Of a stretch of 64,000 bases of DNA, positions 14,449-25,590 are shown piece by piece. A program made the translations under genes and the position numbers. Each line of letters opens with the position of its first letter. Within the stretch, counting starts at the first letter, position 1. The notes under the pieces were generated by a model. The model saw nothing but the letters and a program-made list of their open reading frames with translations, did no database searches and had not been told where the DNA came from. The stretch is from Campylorhamphus procurvoides (Eukaryota; Chordata; Aves; Passeriformes; Dendrocolaptidae), in assembly GCA_013396655.1 (NCBI GenBank), contig WBMV01001916.1, positions 1 to 64,000 on the forward strand, in the 5' to 3' direction.

Positions 14449-16860
14449 GTGCAAAGAAATATCAAAATCTGGAAACATTTTCAAACAAATAAATACCAGA
14501 GAAAATACCATTCAATCTGAGATTTGCTGGCATCCAAATCCTGTAATTTATGTGAGGAAAACCAAGCCACCCCTATTCCCTTAACAAATCATGGTCATCT
14601 GGTATCCCTCTGGAGTTACTGCATCTGTAGGCAGATACAGTACTCAATATTCAAAGAAAGAGCGAATAACCAGTGCAAATTTTGCATTTCTTGGTGAAGA
14701 AAATTAGCTTTTGAGACAACTGGCTATAGACAACTCCATTACAACAGGAGTGAGAAAGACTGCAAACAAGGTTTTGAAGAAATAAAGGAACAACACAAAT
14801 ACTTCTGTTCTAGAATCTTAAAAAAGGCTAGTCTTTTAACAGGACACATCATAGACAGAGGTGGAACAGTGCCATCAGAGTGGCTGCTAGCATCTACTAC
14901 CATGCTAAATATAGAATTAAAATTAATAATTAGAGTGAAAGTCTGTGCAAATTGGAAAAAGAGACCTTGTATCAGTACCATTTAGGATAAGCATTTAACC
15001 AGAAACTTATGGCTGAATTAAATAAAAAAAAATTCTTAATAAAACAAACCACTGAGAATAGGGTGAACTGTCTAGTGGCTCCAAAGAGCATGAAAAGGAT
15101 GATATTGTACAGAGAACAATATGGAACAGGAACCAGTAGTGATCAGGAGGAAACGTTTATTGATTAGCTATTATTTGTCATACAAGACTCAAACTTTTGG
15201 TTTATCTAGCTCAATATTCTATAGCTAAGAGACAGGAACACCAAAGACAGAGGAAGAAAGATTATAAAAACAGAAAAAGAAAAAAAATCTTACTAACCAG
15301 ATAGGAGATTATCCATCCCTGATGTAAGTCTCAGCCTACTCCCTAGTAGGTGCCACTCCCTACTAGCTACCAACTACATGGTCTCACTGGTTTCCAATTA
15401 GCAATGAGAGCAGCAGAAACCTAAGTATGAATCAAAGCCTTCTGTCTTCCCTCTGTTTCTCTCACACCCTCTCTTTTCTTTTTAAACTGAATGTAATGGA
15501 TATGCTCAGATCAATAGGCTATACAGGGTGGTTTTTTTCTTGAATTGATATTTTTAATTTAGGATCTTGTAAGAAACACTAATAGTAGGTCACAGATCAG
15601 AGAATCACCAAGCAAATGCAAAGCTTTGAAGAAAATAATTTAAAACACATCTATTACTACGGTTGCCTAAGCTCCAGCTCTGCAAGAAACTGTAAATGTC
15701 ATCAGGATCTTCCACATTAATCACATAAGGGCCTGCAAACATTTACCCATTTTAACCACAATCTACATACAACAAATCATAGTTTCTCTCGTCTCAACCA
15801 TAAAAATCTCACAAGGAGCATCACAGACTAGCCATCATTCTTGTTACATGATTAACTCTTACAAGTACATTAAAACAGAATATTTATATACTATTCATAT
15901 CACACAAAGATAGGCAGTAGAAGATGAGTTATGGTAATTTATGGAATCTATTCTATCTTTTCTCCATCTGACATTCTCTCCAATAATCTATCCAGTCTCA
16001 CTTGATGTTATTTTAACTGAAACTAAATGTAAACACCAAACATCCACCTTTTGTAAGACTATTTTTAGGTTTTAACTGAATAGATACAGCCTTAAATGAA
16101 ACTTAAAATTTTTGCTTTTTCTCTTGAAGCCATAGTAAAGCAATCTTCGGGGGTGCAGGTAGGGGGCAGACGGCGTGTGTGGTGGGTGTTTGCTCATTTG
16201 TGGGTTTGGTTTTTTTTAGGAATAGTGGCTGTGAAAGTATAAGACAAATACTTCTATATCATTTAGACTTTAATTTTGAGGATAAACTTCTACTGAGACC
16301 TTACTATCTGTCCTTTCTCATTGTTCCCTATCAAAATGACAGAAGCTTAACTTTTTAAAATATGTAGAAGTGATGGACGCTGTGAACTGTTGGACAATTT
16401 TTCTGTAATGCAAAACATGAAGTTTTCTTGCTTTCCTTGATAGCCTAAGAGAGAAATTGCAATTCACCAAGGAGCTGAAATGCTGTTAGTTGATCAATAG
16501 ACTTCTGTCTCATGCTGCAAAATTGCAAAACCTCTTTCAAAGGCTTTCAAATTTGGTAAAGAAGAATAACACAAGGTGAGGACAGAGGCAGTAATTACCA
16601 AAAGGAAAGTAATTAAAACAGACTTGACACTTCTTGAAGCAAGTATGAATATATTGGTGAGGATGGGTCTATTCGGACAGATTCATTCTAATAAGGGTTA
16701 ACAAATAGGGGAAAGAGGAGAGAACGAGCCTGGGAGGAAAGCTCAGCAATGACATGAAAAATCTGCTGTTGGAGGGAAAAGGATTGAAGGTTTAGGTGTA
16801 CGGTGAAACTCTGATTTTTAATCGTAAACAGTCATGAATAAGCTCCATCATCTAGTCTAA

Positions 16861-16892
16861 CTAAGGACTTCCTTGGTCCTTAGTCCAAGGAA
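16861..16892. other. Interlocking inverted repeats
   Basis: CTAAGGAC (16861-16868) pairs with GTCCTTAG (16876-16883), and TTCCTTGG (16869-16876) pairs with CCAAGGAA (16885-16892). The two perfect 8-bp stems interlock in the order a-b-a'-b', the layout of a pseudoknot if transcribed, though they share base 16876. There is no evidence of transcription. Confidence 0.55.
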
Positions 16893-17181
16893 GCACAGTA
16901 TATCCCAGAACCTTTTAGTAAATCATACTCACATGACTCATAACAAAGAAGAGAAAGGCAAAATTATTTAATAAAACATGTGCCATCCACCTATCAATTA
17001 TTTTAGATTTTAGACTCCTCCACAGAGTGGGAAGGCTCTGTCTTGCTACACTGATCATCCACTGTCTCTAAATATTTATATTGTTTTGTACATAGCACTA
17101 ATTCATACTGATGAATCATGTCAGGCTTTCTGAGTGTGTCATTCTTACCTCAAAAGGGAGGGAGAATTAAAATGAAATAGT

Positions 17182-17225
17182 GAATCAATCAATGAATGAA
17201 TGAATGAATGGATGGATGAATGGAT
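17182..17225. repeat. Tetranucleotide microsatellite (GAAT/GGAT)
   Basis: About ten tandem tetranucleotide units: two AATC-type, then AATG-type, then GGAT-interrupted copies. The interruptions suggest an ageing array that may still vary in length. Confidence 0.85.
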
Positions 17226-18750
17226 TAAATAAAGTTCATGGGAAGTTAAAAGTTCCACAGGATTTCTGAAAAATAGTTCTGCTGAAAAATTTTCCTTCCT
17301 TGTCTGCATATTGCCTGTATGCTGCTTTCCAAACAGATTTTACTGGCAGTGTATGGAGATGCACATACTGAGCGTATGCAGGAAGCATATGCCAAGACAG
17401 TGCCTATTTCAGGCCCTTGACGCTAAAGATGCTATAGGAAGGTAAAAATAGAAATTCCAGAAACTTTTGTCCAAATACTCCCTGTGCCACAGACAATGTG
17501 CTACAACATGTGTCTTGTACTGATTATGCCTCAGATTCCCCATCAACCAAATAAAACCATAACCCAATAACATCTTATCAACCTTGCAAAGTGGGAAAAA
17601 TATCCACTAATATTTCCAGGGTGAACAGATTCTATGAGGACACAGGCTTGTCTTCAGAGAATTTTCGTTATGTAGTGACTATTAGGCTTATTGATTTTAG
17701 TGCAGTGATTTTAGTGATTTTTAGGCTTATTCTTTTAGGCTGCCACTGGCTTTTATTGTGATACCAATTCAGAGCCAATACAGCTAAGGGAGGTAAATTA
17801 AAGTGAGTTCTTTTTGACCCTAAATCAATGTGGCTGTTTGCTTTCTGGCAATGGAGTGACACTGGTGTACCACTGGTGTTGCTTTTACTAGGGAAAAAAA
17901 GAGTTTTTTCTGAAGTCTTATATAGTTCCCTCTAAATCTCTAGTGGCAATATATATTTTCCACAGAAGAACTACTGAAAATCAACACTGAAAACCTGTGG
18001 ATTTCTCTCAGCTAGCTAAATCCACATGAGCTGCTAACCACTCTGTCTTCTTTAAGATTTTAACATAAACAAATATTATGTGAAACTAGGAAAAAAACCC
18101 CTTATCTTTACAATAAATGTAGGCATATCTTTAGTGGGTCTAATTCTAGGGCAGTACACCTTTGTAACAAGTGTAAGCCAGGGAAAAGGTCCAGCTACAG
18201 CATTCAAAGAAACAGCAGGACAAGGAACCTTCTTTTACTTCTAAACTGAGCACGTTTTTTGAGGAATAACAGACATGGAAACTTTAGAGCCCTTGTAGTT
18301 TCTTTTCAGAGCACAGCCAAACTTTGAAGTCTCCTCCAGAGAACCTATACACAGAAAATATGATGCAGCCTGGGGTTGCAAACTATCCTGCTTTGACACT
18401 GCGGGATCATTTTGTGACCGTCACAGCAAGACTTGCTGGCACAACTCTGTTTTTATTGAGCAGCCCCACAACAGCAACAGAAAATCCCACATTCATTTGC
18501 AGCCCCATCCTGAGCATAAGCAAAAGAAAACCTGATTGATTCTCCAAACCCCTCCTGAGGAACCTCATCTTGGTCTTTCCACTTCATCAAAGGTCACTCT
18601 TTGCAGGGGAAAAAAAAAGTTGTGGAAAAAAAGTGGTGGAAAGTAGAGAGAAACATTCTCCCCCCAAACATCAAAAACCTTCCTCAAACCGTGATAACTC
18701 CCCTTTATCAACTTCCATACTAGCTATTATTAAACATTTTGACTTATCAA

Positions 18751-18822
18751 TAGAATCATAGAACAATTTGTGTTGGAAGGGACCTTAAAGATCATCTAGT
18801 TTCAACCTCTCTGCCATGGGCT
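18751..18822 (-). mobile_element. CR1 LINE 3' end fragment
   Basis: The plus strand starts TAGAATCATAGAACAATTTG and continues with the GTTGGAAGGGACCTT and GATCATCTAGT blocks, which are the reverse complement of the common avian CR1 3' terminus. CR1 is the main LINE of birds and inserts as 5'-truncated copies. This copy is truncated just after its 3' tail. The 250 bases that follow do not look like CR1 coding sequence and are listed separately. Confidence 0.85.
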
Positions 18823-19080
18823 TTACTAATCCCTGGCATCCTGCTGCAATCTCCTAACTCTGCATCCTATGCAGTCCCTGTGGTCATCCAGCTGTCCTTG
18901 CCTATACCCAGACCCTGCATCCACCTTGAGTGCTAATGTGACCTCCCAGCTTTTCCTCAGCACCAAGCCTCAGCACTCCCTCCCCAGCTGCCCTTGGGAT
19001 GGCAAACCTGAGTGTTGTTGACCCTACTGAAAAGCTTTGTGCTGACTGTGGCCTCATCCTCTCTAGATTTCTTCCATAAA
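18823..19080. other. GC-richer segment fused to a CR1 tail, unclassified
   Basis: This stretch is C- and T-rich and clearly higher in GC than its flanks. It adjoins the CR1 3' tail at 18751-18822 and ends where AT-rich DNA resumes near 19080. It does not match the CR1 reverse-transcriptase segments seen elsewhere in the window. It may be a diverged CR1 3' untranslated region, an unrecognised CR1-tailed element, or host DNA. Confidence 0.35.
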
Positions 19081-19334
19081 AAATTAAATAACTATGTGTA
19101 TTTCTTTAAGATCTTCAGGTCAAAGAAGAGCTGCAGAAGGTAATGCATTTTTAACAAAGAGTAGAAAATTTACAAACAATCTAAAAATGCGGCTGCAACA
19201 AATATTTTACTTTTTGCCTCACAGTAACACTAACACAGTTGCTAATACATCTATATATGCATTGATACACTAAGTAGAAAAAATTAATCTCTTGGAGAAA
19301 ATAATATAAAAAATTATATTAATTAAATTATTGC

Positions 19335-20850
19335 AGGTTTACAAATGGAATTCATCCAAGAATCATCAAAGAGCTGGCTGATGTCGTTGCAAAACCTCTC
19401 TCGGTGATTTTTGAGTGGTTTTGGGAATCTGGAGAGTTCTCAGCTGATGGGAAGCTGGCAAACCTTGTCTTGATTTTCAAGAAGGTCAAGAAGGAGGACA
19501 TCAGAAACTACAGGCCATTCAGTCTCACTTCAGTGGTGGTAAAGTTATGGAGAAGATTATTCTGAGAAGTATTAAAAAACATCTGAAAGACAACGCTGCC
19601 ATCGGTCACAGCCAGCATGGCTTCATGAGAGGGAAATCCTGCTTATCAAACCTGGTTCCCTTCTATGACAAGGTAACTCACATAGTCGATCAAGGGAAGC
19701 CAGATGATGTAGTCTTTTGGGATTTCAGTAAAGCTTTCAATACTGTCTCTTCCAGGATCCGTCTGGACAAACTGTCCAGCACACAAATGGGTAAACACAT
19801 CACGTGGTGCGTGAGCAATTGGCTCCTGGGTCAAGCACAGAAAGTAATAGTGAATGGGGTGACATCAGACTGGCTACCTATCACTGGTGGGATTTACAGG
19901 GCTCCATCCTGGGCCTTGTGCTCTTCAGCATCTTCATAAATGGATACTTGGATACAGGACTGGAAGGGATACTGAGCAAGATTGCAGATGACACAAAACT
20001 GGGAGGAGCTGTTGACTCCCTTGAAGGCAGGGAAGATGTGCAGAGAGATCTTGACAAACCAGAGGACTGAACAATCAGAAACCATACGAAGTTCAACAAG
20101 GGGAAGTGCCAGATTTTGCACTTGGGATGGAGCAACCCCAAATGTTCATACAGACGGGGGATTAAGATGATGGAAGGTCCCCATGGAAAGGGACCTGGGG
20201 ACTGTGGTCAATGGAAAGTTGAATATGAGTCAGCAGTGCCCTGGCAGCCAGGAAGGCAAATCATGTCCTTGGGGGCATCAGGCAAAACATCCCCAGCCAG
20301 TCAAGACAGGTGATTGCCCCACTCTGCTCTGCACTGGGGCAGCCTCACCTTGAATACTGTGTGCAGTTTTGGGTGCCACAATATAGGAAGGACATCGAAC
20401 TATTAGAGAGTGTCCGTAGGAGGGCACTCCTTGAGGGGAGCCATATGAGGAGCAGCTGAGGTCACCTGCTCTGTTCAGCCTGGAGAAGAGGAGACTGAGG
20501 GGAGACCTCATTGCAGTTACAACTTCCTTGTAAGGGGAATAGGAGGGGCAGGCACTGATCTCTTCTCTGTGGTGACCAGTGATGGGACCTGAGGAAATGG
20601 CCTGAAGTTTTGTCAGGGGAAGTTAAGGATGAAAATTAGAAAAAAGTTCTTCACCCAAAGGGTGGTTGGGCACTGGAAGAGGCTCCCCAGGGAAGTAATC
20701 ACAGCACCAAGCCTGATAGAGATCAGGAAGTGTTTGGACAACACTCTCGAGCACATGGTGTGACTTTTGGGGATGGTTCTGTGCAGGGTTAAGAGTTAGA
20801 CTCAGTGATCCTTGTGGGTCTTTTCCAACTCAGCATATTCTGTGATTCTG
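19335..20850 (+). mobile_element. CR1 LINE, 5'-truncated, dead reverse transcriptase
   Basis: This 1.5-kb piece covers the middle and end of CR1 ORF2 and the 3' terminus. Translated pieces contain reverse-transcriptase landmarks: an NYRPFSLTS block near 19510, QHGFMRGKSCLSNL near 19615, DFSKAFNTVS near 19722, [15 protein letters not shown] near 19892, and the catalytic-site motif IADDTKL (usually FADDTKL) near 19978. These blocks sit in different frames with stops between them, so the element is inactive. The 3' end reads TGATCCTTGTGGGTC and finishes ATTCTGTGATTCTG at 20850, as in CR1-X type elements. Its 5' end faces the minus-strand CR1 end at 18751, giving a head-to-head pair. Confidence 0.92.
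19547..20070 (+). pseudogene. CR1 ORF2 reverse-transcriptase remnant
   Basis: The best-preserved coding part of the CR1 copy. A 130-codon frame (19547-19939) carries the QHGF, KSCLSNL and DFSKAF blocks of the palm and fingers. An overlapping frame from 19804 to 20070 carries [12 protein letters not shown] and ADDTKLGG, which include the catalytic aspartates. A frameshift between them, and stops before and after, separate the pieces. CR1 reverse transcriptase normally copies LINE RNA at a nicked target. This copy cannot encode a working enzyme. Confidence 0.88.
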
Positions 20851-22320
20851 CAATTCATATGAAAGGAAGAGAAGATAAACACACAGAGAAACTTGTATTT
20901 TGAATAGGAAAGAGCAGAAGCAGTCCCTAGGCTGTAGTTGTCCTGGAGCCCATTCTTTCCAATTTTGTGGATTAGTATAACCTCATGGACTCCAGTAGAA
21001 ACCACATCTGCTAGTATCAACTGCAGATCTAGTCCCTGACTTCCGTGCTAAGCCAGATTCCCTTCACTATTGTGTCAGTATAAATGTTAACTTCATTGGA
21101 AACATATTTGTTCAGCCAAGGATATTAATGGTCCTACTATATTTATTTTTCGCTATATGAGAAAAATATTTTTTTTATTCTTTCAAGTCTCTTTTCAAAG
21201 CTATTTTGTTTTCATTCCTTTTTTTTCCCAGTTATCTAGCTAGAACATGAGGTTCCAAGTGGAACTTGGCTCCACTCCACAGGTTCATGGGAGGAGTCTG
21301 TGGTTGTTTCCAGAGGTTTTGGAACAGAACTAAAGCCCTTTGTCCAGCTCTTACATTTACCTGTCAGCAACCACCTGCTTGCTTTTGACTATGTTGAAAA
21401 ATCCATATTCAAATATAAACATGCATCTTATTCAAAATACAGAAAGAAACAATACATCAGAGAAACACAAGTTACCAGACTGCTTGCCTGTCCTCCTGGA
21501 CCAAGCATGGTGGATTCCCATTTACATTGACTTGATACACAAATGCAGCTAATGAGGAGTTGGTGTTTGAACCTAAAAGCTGATCTCAAATAGACCTGCC
21601 ACAAAATACAGCTCCACAGTTATCCTCTTGCTGCATGGGAGCTCAGCCTAGTTGCAAGACAGTGCAGGACTATGATGGAAACACATATGGGTACCATTGA
21701 TACTAATTTCTTTTTTTCCTTGTGGACTAAATCAGGCTTGGCAAGCCACTCCTGCAGAAGACAGATTTGCTATTCTCTATAAACAAATATTTTCAAAAAG
21801 CAAAACATTTCCTTTTAACTTATCCCACCTTCTCCCTACAGAGCATATCCACTTATAGGTTCCCCATGCAGAGCACATGCACCAGCAGTGAATGGTTATG
21901 TTCTCACTGATTAACCAGATTTACAGTAGAGGAGGAGTTAAGATGAATGGCTGCTTTCCTACCACCGTCATTCAATCATCTGGAAATCTAATTTGTATCT
22001 TATTGGGCAGGCAAGCAGCCATCTGCTCCAAGGATATGCTCCAAGGGCAGCTGCCAAATACAGAACAGGCTTTCTGCCATGGGAAAAACTAATTGCCTTT
22101 ATTGGACTAGTACAGGTTGAGAGCTAATGATATAGGATGTTTTTCCACAAAAGAAATAAAAGTGTGTGTTTTTCTAAATATAGTTAAGACTTCCATTAAC
22201 TTCTGTAAGACCTAAGCCAATCGAATGAGCAACATCCACTCACACAGGCTTGTGACTCAGAGTTGTATGGGCCAGAGCAGCAAACAAGAAGGTTGGCAGT
22301 CCCACAGGACTACTTCTGCC

Positions 22321-22330
22321 CTATAAAAGG
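22321..22330 (+). promoter_or_regulatory. TATA-box-like sequence
   Basis: CTATAAAAGG is a strong match to the vertebrate TATA box. A start site would be expected near 22350. The first ATG after that point (22371) opens only a seven-codon frame. There is no supporting gene, so this may be a chance match or a remnant of a repeat promoter. Confidence 0.25.
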
Positions 22331-22336
22331 TAGAGC

Positions 22337-23035
22337 ATGTGCGCAGATGCACCCTGCCTAATCTGCAGCCATGATGCCAATGGAAATGGATTAGCTGCAC
22401 ACAGCACAAGCAGCTTGAAAACATCACATCCCATAAGAGCATTATGTGGTCTACATCACACATCAACACCTTTTGGGATTTTCAGTCTCAGCCAGAACAG
22501 AGAGGGAAATATCCTAGGTTTTGCAACGGCATTTTTCAAGATTTTTAAAGTGGATGATACTAGAGCTTTAAAAAGGAGACAAAAAGGTGCAGGGGGAGAG
22601 GGGGGCAGGGCTGGGAAGCTCTCTAAAATAGTTATCACATATTTTCATATGCACTGAGTGTGCAGAACTCCCGCAATTTTTGTAGTCAATTCTCTCAAAT
22701 CCTCCCTACAATTCATCTTGGTTTTGAGAATGTTCTTGGTAAATTTGATCAGAACTGATACATTCCCAGAAATTTCTAGTTGTGATGAATGCAGTATTTT
22801 TCCAAGGAAACTGCAGGGGGGAGCAGGAGAAGGGAAAGAACACAGGAGAAATAGTTTTAATCACAACACAATCTTTGGTCTGTTTATGTTTACGTTTAGG
22901 GGAGCTACCCAAGGGTTCACTTGCCACTGCCTCTTTTCACAAATATTGTTTCATTGCCTATCTATCATCAGCCTTCCCCTCACAGCTTTTTCCAAACACA
23001 GTGACCACTGCCCTCATGACTCAGGAGCTGTGTGA
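22337..23035 (+). other. Interrupted open frame of 232 codons, unrecognised
   Basis: One frame stays open for 106 codons, meets a single TGA at 22655-22657, and stays open for another 125 codons. In DNA of this composition such a run is unusual but not impossible by chance. The predicted peptide is rich in Cys, His and Phe and resembles no family I know. It has no clear repeats or domains, and a basic Gly/Arg/Lys-rich part coincides with the G-rich tract at 22592-22615. Frames on the opposite strand are also partly open. I consider it probably non-coding. Confidence 0.15.
22592..22615 (+). other. Potential G-quadruplex on plus strand
   Basis: Four G-runs of 5, 6, 3 and 3 bases are separated by loops of 3, 2 and 2 bases (AGA, CA, CT). 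This meets the standard quadruplex rule with compact loops and stands out in AT-rich DNA. Confidence 0.6.
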
Positions 23036-24316
23036 GATATAAGCAGTTTAACAAGCAGGATAACTATTTCTCTGCATTTTTTCAGTTATTACTGATGCAA
23101 CTTGGAATAAATAGGGACCAGATTATAGACTAAACTGCTTACAAAACATCCGGCTCTGTGAACATTCCTCCCAAATGAATACTGCCAAAAGATCTGGGTA
23201 GGCAATTCTAGGACCTGTCTTCCTTTACTCATTCATGACAAGAAATACAATAGTTATTTGTTGTACACTTTTGAAATACATGTGCAACCTGTAGGCAGAG
23301 AAAGAGACACAAAGACAAAAGTTCAATTCACATGTCCATTGAGCTTTAGCGTCTCTTTTAGAAGACCCTGGCGATGTCACTCATGACAAATCTAATCCTA
23401 GCCATTTCTATCCCGAAAGAGCAGAGCAGGGTATAAACTTCCTTCCTGTAGAAGCCCTAAAAGCTCCACCAGCAGGTTTTCTGCATTGCTGTCTTGGAGT
23501 AGTTTTGAAGCAGAGATAACAAATAAAGGACTCTTTCTACATATCTTTCCCCTAATTCCCCCAAAGGTTCAGATCCACATCATGAAGAAAGGCTACTAAA
23601 AATCAGACCTCTAACTATGAGTTTTAGAAATATAAATACACACTCTATTGGTATGATTTCATCCTAAAACAAACAGTTTAAGCTCATCTACTGCTTTTGG
23701 TTCTTCACTGACAAAGGAATATAAACAATATTGGACAATATAATGTATCTCCATATAATATTGTTCTTTACTGAAAGAGTAAAAGAAAAGGTGTGAGAAG
23801 GAAGGGAAAAGGGTAAAGGGGGAAAGGAAAAAATCCTGAAGTGATTAAAATCCCCACAAAGTTATGTCAGGAGTAGGTTTGGGTAAAAGGATGGAAGGGA
23901 AGAAGGACGAAGACTTAAGTCAATGTGTTATGCAATTCTGAACATGCAAATACAAATGACTCTCAAAAAAGGGGAAATAATACCACACATCTGCCCCCAA
24001 CAGTGATGTCTTGTGGAAAAAGAAATACATATAATTTCCTGATTCTCAGCAGTCAGAAGTATTGACTCTTATTGAAGAAAGCTCAACAGTGTTTAATCAG
24101 TCTCTGTCTGCAGTGTGGCTGGCAGTAAGAGTGCTTTTGGGGCAGAAAGCCGGCAAGAGTAGGGTAAAGGGTCTGAGTACATGAGCTGTGAGGCTTGGTC
24201 AGATTCTTTCACATCAGTAAGCTCTTGGCTATCAGACATGCATTTGTACCAGAATTCATCCATCAAAGGAGGGAATTAGACCTAGAGTCACCTAGTCTAT
24301 TAAATCCTTCTGCCTT

Positions 24317-24901
24317 TGTGCTGGTTTTACCTGAGATAGAGTTCATTTTCTTCATAGTAGCTGGAATGGGGCTGTTTTGGATTTGTGCTGAAAACAGGAT
24401 TGATAACACAGAGATGTTTCATTACTGCTGAGCAGTCGTCACAGAGAAGTCAAAGGATTTTCTGCTGCTCAACCCACTTCACCAGTGAGTAACCTGCAGG
24501 TGCACAAGGAGCTGGGGGGGAACACAGCCAGGACAGCTGATCCCAGCAGACCAAAGGGTTATTCCAGACTGTATGGCATATGCTCAGCATATAAAGTGGA
24601 TACAAGAAGAAAGAGGGGACATTCAGAGTGATGGTGTTTGTCTTCTCAAGTACAGTTACATGTGATGGAGCCCTGCTTTCCTGGAGATGTCTGAACACCT
24701 GCCTGCCAATGGGAAGTATAAATTAATTTCTTGCTTTGTTTTACTTTTGCGCATGGCTTTTGCTTTACCTATTAAACTGTCGTTATATCATCCCACTAGT
24801 TTTCTCACTTTTACCCTTCTGATTCTCTCCCCCATCACACAGTGGGCAGCAAGTGAGTGGCTGTGTGGAGCTTAGTTATCATCTGTGGTTAAACCACTAC
24901 A
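24317..24901 (+). mobile_element. Solo LTR, ERVL-type
   Basis: This 585-bp element begins TGTGCTGGTTTTACC and ends GGTTAAACCACTACA, both typical of a very common avian ERVL LTR family that I recognise by its blocks. Internal blocks in the expected order include TTTGTGCTGAAAACAG, a TATA box (TATAAA at 24590-24595) after ATGCTCAGC, GATGGAGCCCTGCTTTCC, an ATTAAA polyadenylation signal at 24771-24776, and TTTTCTCACTTTTACCCTTC. Flanking pentamers (GCCTT and GTCCT) match only weakly, so the target-site duplication has decayed or the ends are slightly off. No viral genes are attached. Confidence 0.85.
24590..24595 (+). promoter_or_regulatory. TATA box of ERVL LTR promoter
   Basis: TATAAA lies about 275 bases into the LTR, where the U3 promoter of this LTR family is expected. 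It may or may not still be active. Confidence 0.55.
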
Positions 24902-25109
24902 GTCCTGCAACCACACTCAATATAACATCCTGGTTCATACAGCACCTGGTAGCAATAACATGTCCAGCTCTCAGGGGGTGGAGACCTAACATAGGGTAAA
25001 GAATGCCTTAGCCTTACTCCTCCTTGTAATCCTCTTTCATAGTCTTCCTTTTACTATGCCTATATAGTGTCGCAAGTCCTGTAATTGATCAGTATTTGTG
25101 TATCTGGCC

Positions 25110-25590
25110 ATGAGGCATTATAGCCAGCTAAGCCCCACACAGCCACTCCCTCAGTCCCTGCAAGAAGGATAAGGAGAGAATCTGAAGGTTGAAAGTGAGA
25201 TTTGTGACTTGACAAAAAGGTGTCTTAATACATGAAGAAAAGATGCAAGCAAAGAAATAAAATGAAATTTATTCACTATTTCCTGCTGGTGGACAGATGT
25301 CTAGGTACCTTCCCAGAAAACAAAACCTTGGCACATGTAAAAAAAAAAAATCAAGGAGAAAAAAATTACAAATATTCACCTTTCTTCCTCATTTCTCTGG
25401 GATTTTAGTGCTATGCACAATGTCATATGGTCTGGAATATCCCTCTGGCCAGTTGAGTCAGCTGTCATGGCAGTGTTCTCTCCTGGCTTCTTGCACTCTC
25501 CCAGTCTGCTTGCTGGCAGAACAGCATGAGAAACAGTGAAGGCTTGATGCTGTCTAAGTACTGATCAGCAACAAATGAATGTGTATCCTG
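25110..25590 (-). mobile_element. Degraded ERVL-type LTR, inverted relative to its neighbour
   Basis: Read on the plus strand, this stretch shows the reverse complement of the same ERVL LTR family. It has TAAGCCCCACACAGCCACTC near 25130, a gap-ridden equivalent of the U5 region, then TGTCATATGGTCTGGAATAT near 25418, CCAGTTGAGTCAGCTGTC, and ACTGATCAGCA near 25560. It is much more diverged than the copy at 24317-24901 and lies about 200 bp away in the opposite orientation. The outer ends are not clear, so coordinates are approximate. An A-rich insertion near 25340-25370 replaces part of the consensus. Confidence 0.65.

Larger units (their letters stand above)
7374..18750. other. AT-rich non-coding stretch with simple repeats only
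   Basis: About 11 kb with no recognisable gene or mobile element. It contains a 20-bp tandem triplet (10164-10223), an A-rich stretch (10351-10402), a C-rich quadruplex motif (11356-11380), a run of nine G (12242-12250), an A-rich CAA/CAG stretch (14352-14448), interlocking inverted repeats (16861-16892), a GAAT-type microsatellite (17182-17225) and clustered short direct repeats (about 17681-17745). The remaining reading frames are short and have no family resemblance. Confidence 0.55.
20851..24316. other. Non-coding stretch with TATA-like site and G-quadruplex
   Basis: No recognised gene. It contains a good TATA-like sequence at 22321-22330 and, in one frame, an interrupted open stretch from 22337 to 23035 (listed separately). 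A G-quadruplex motif lies at 22592-22615. A purine-rich patch at about 23770-23900 is low complexity. No mobile-element ends were recognised. Confidence 0.5.

Noticed and set aside
19547..19939. Intact protein-coding gene (130 codons)
   Set aside because: It matches the CR1 reverse transcriptase and is broken by frameshifts on both sides.
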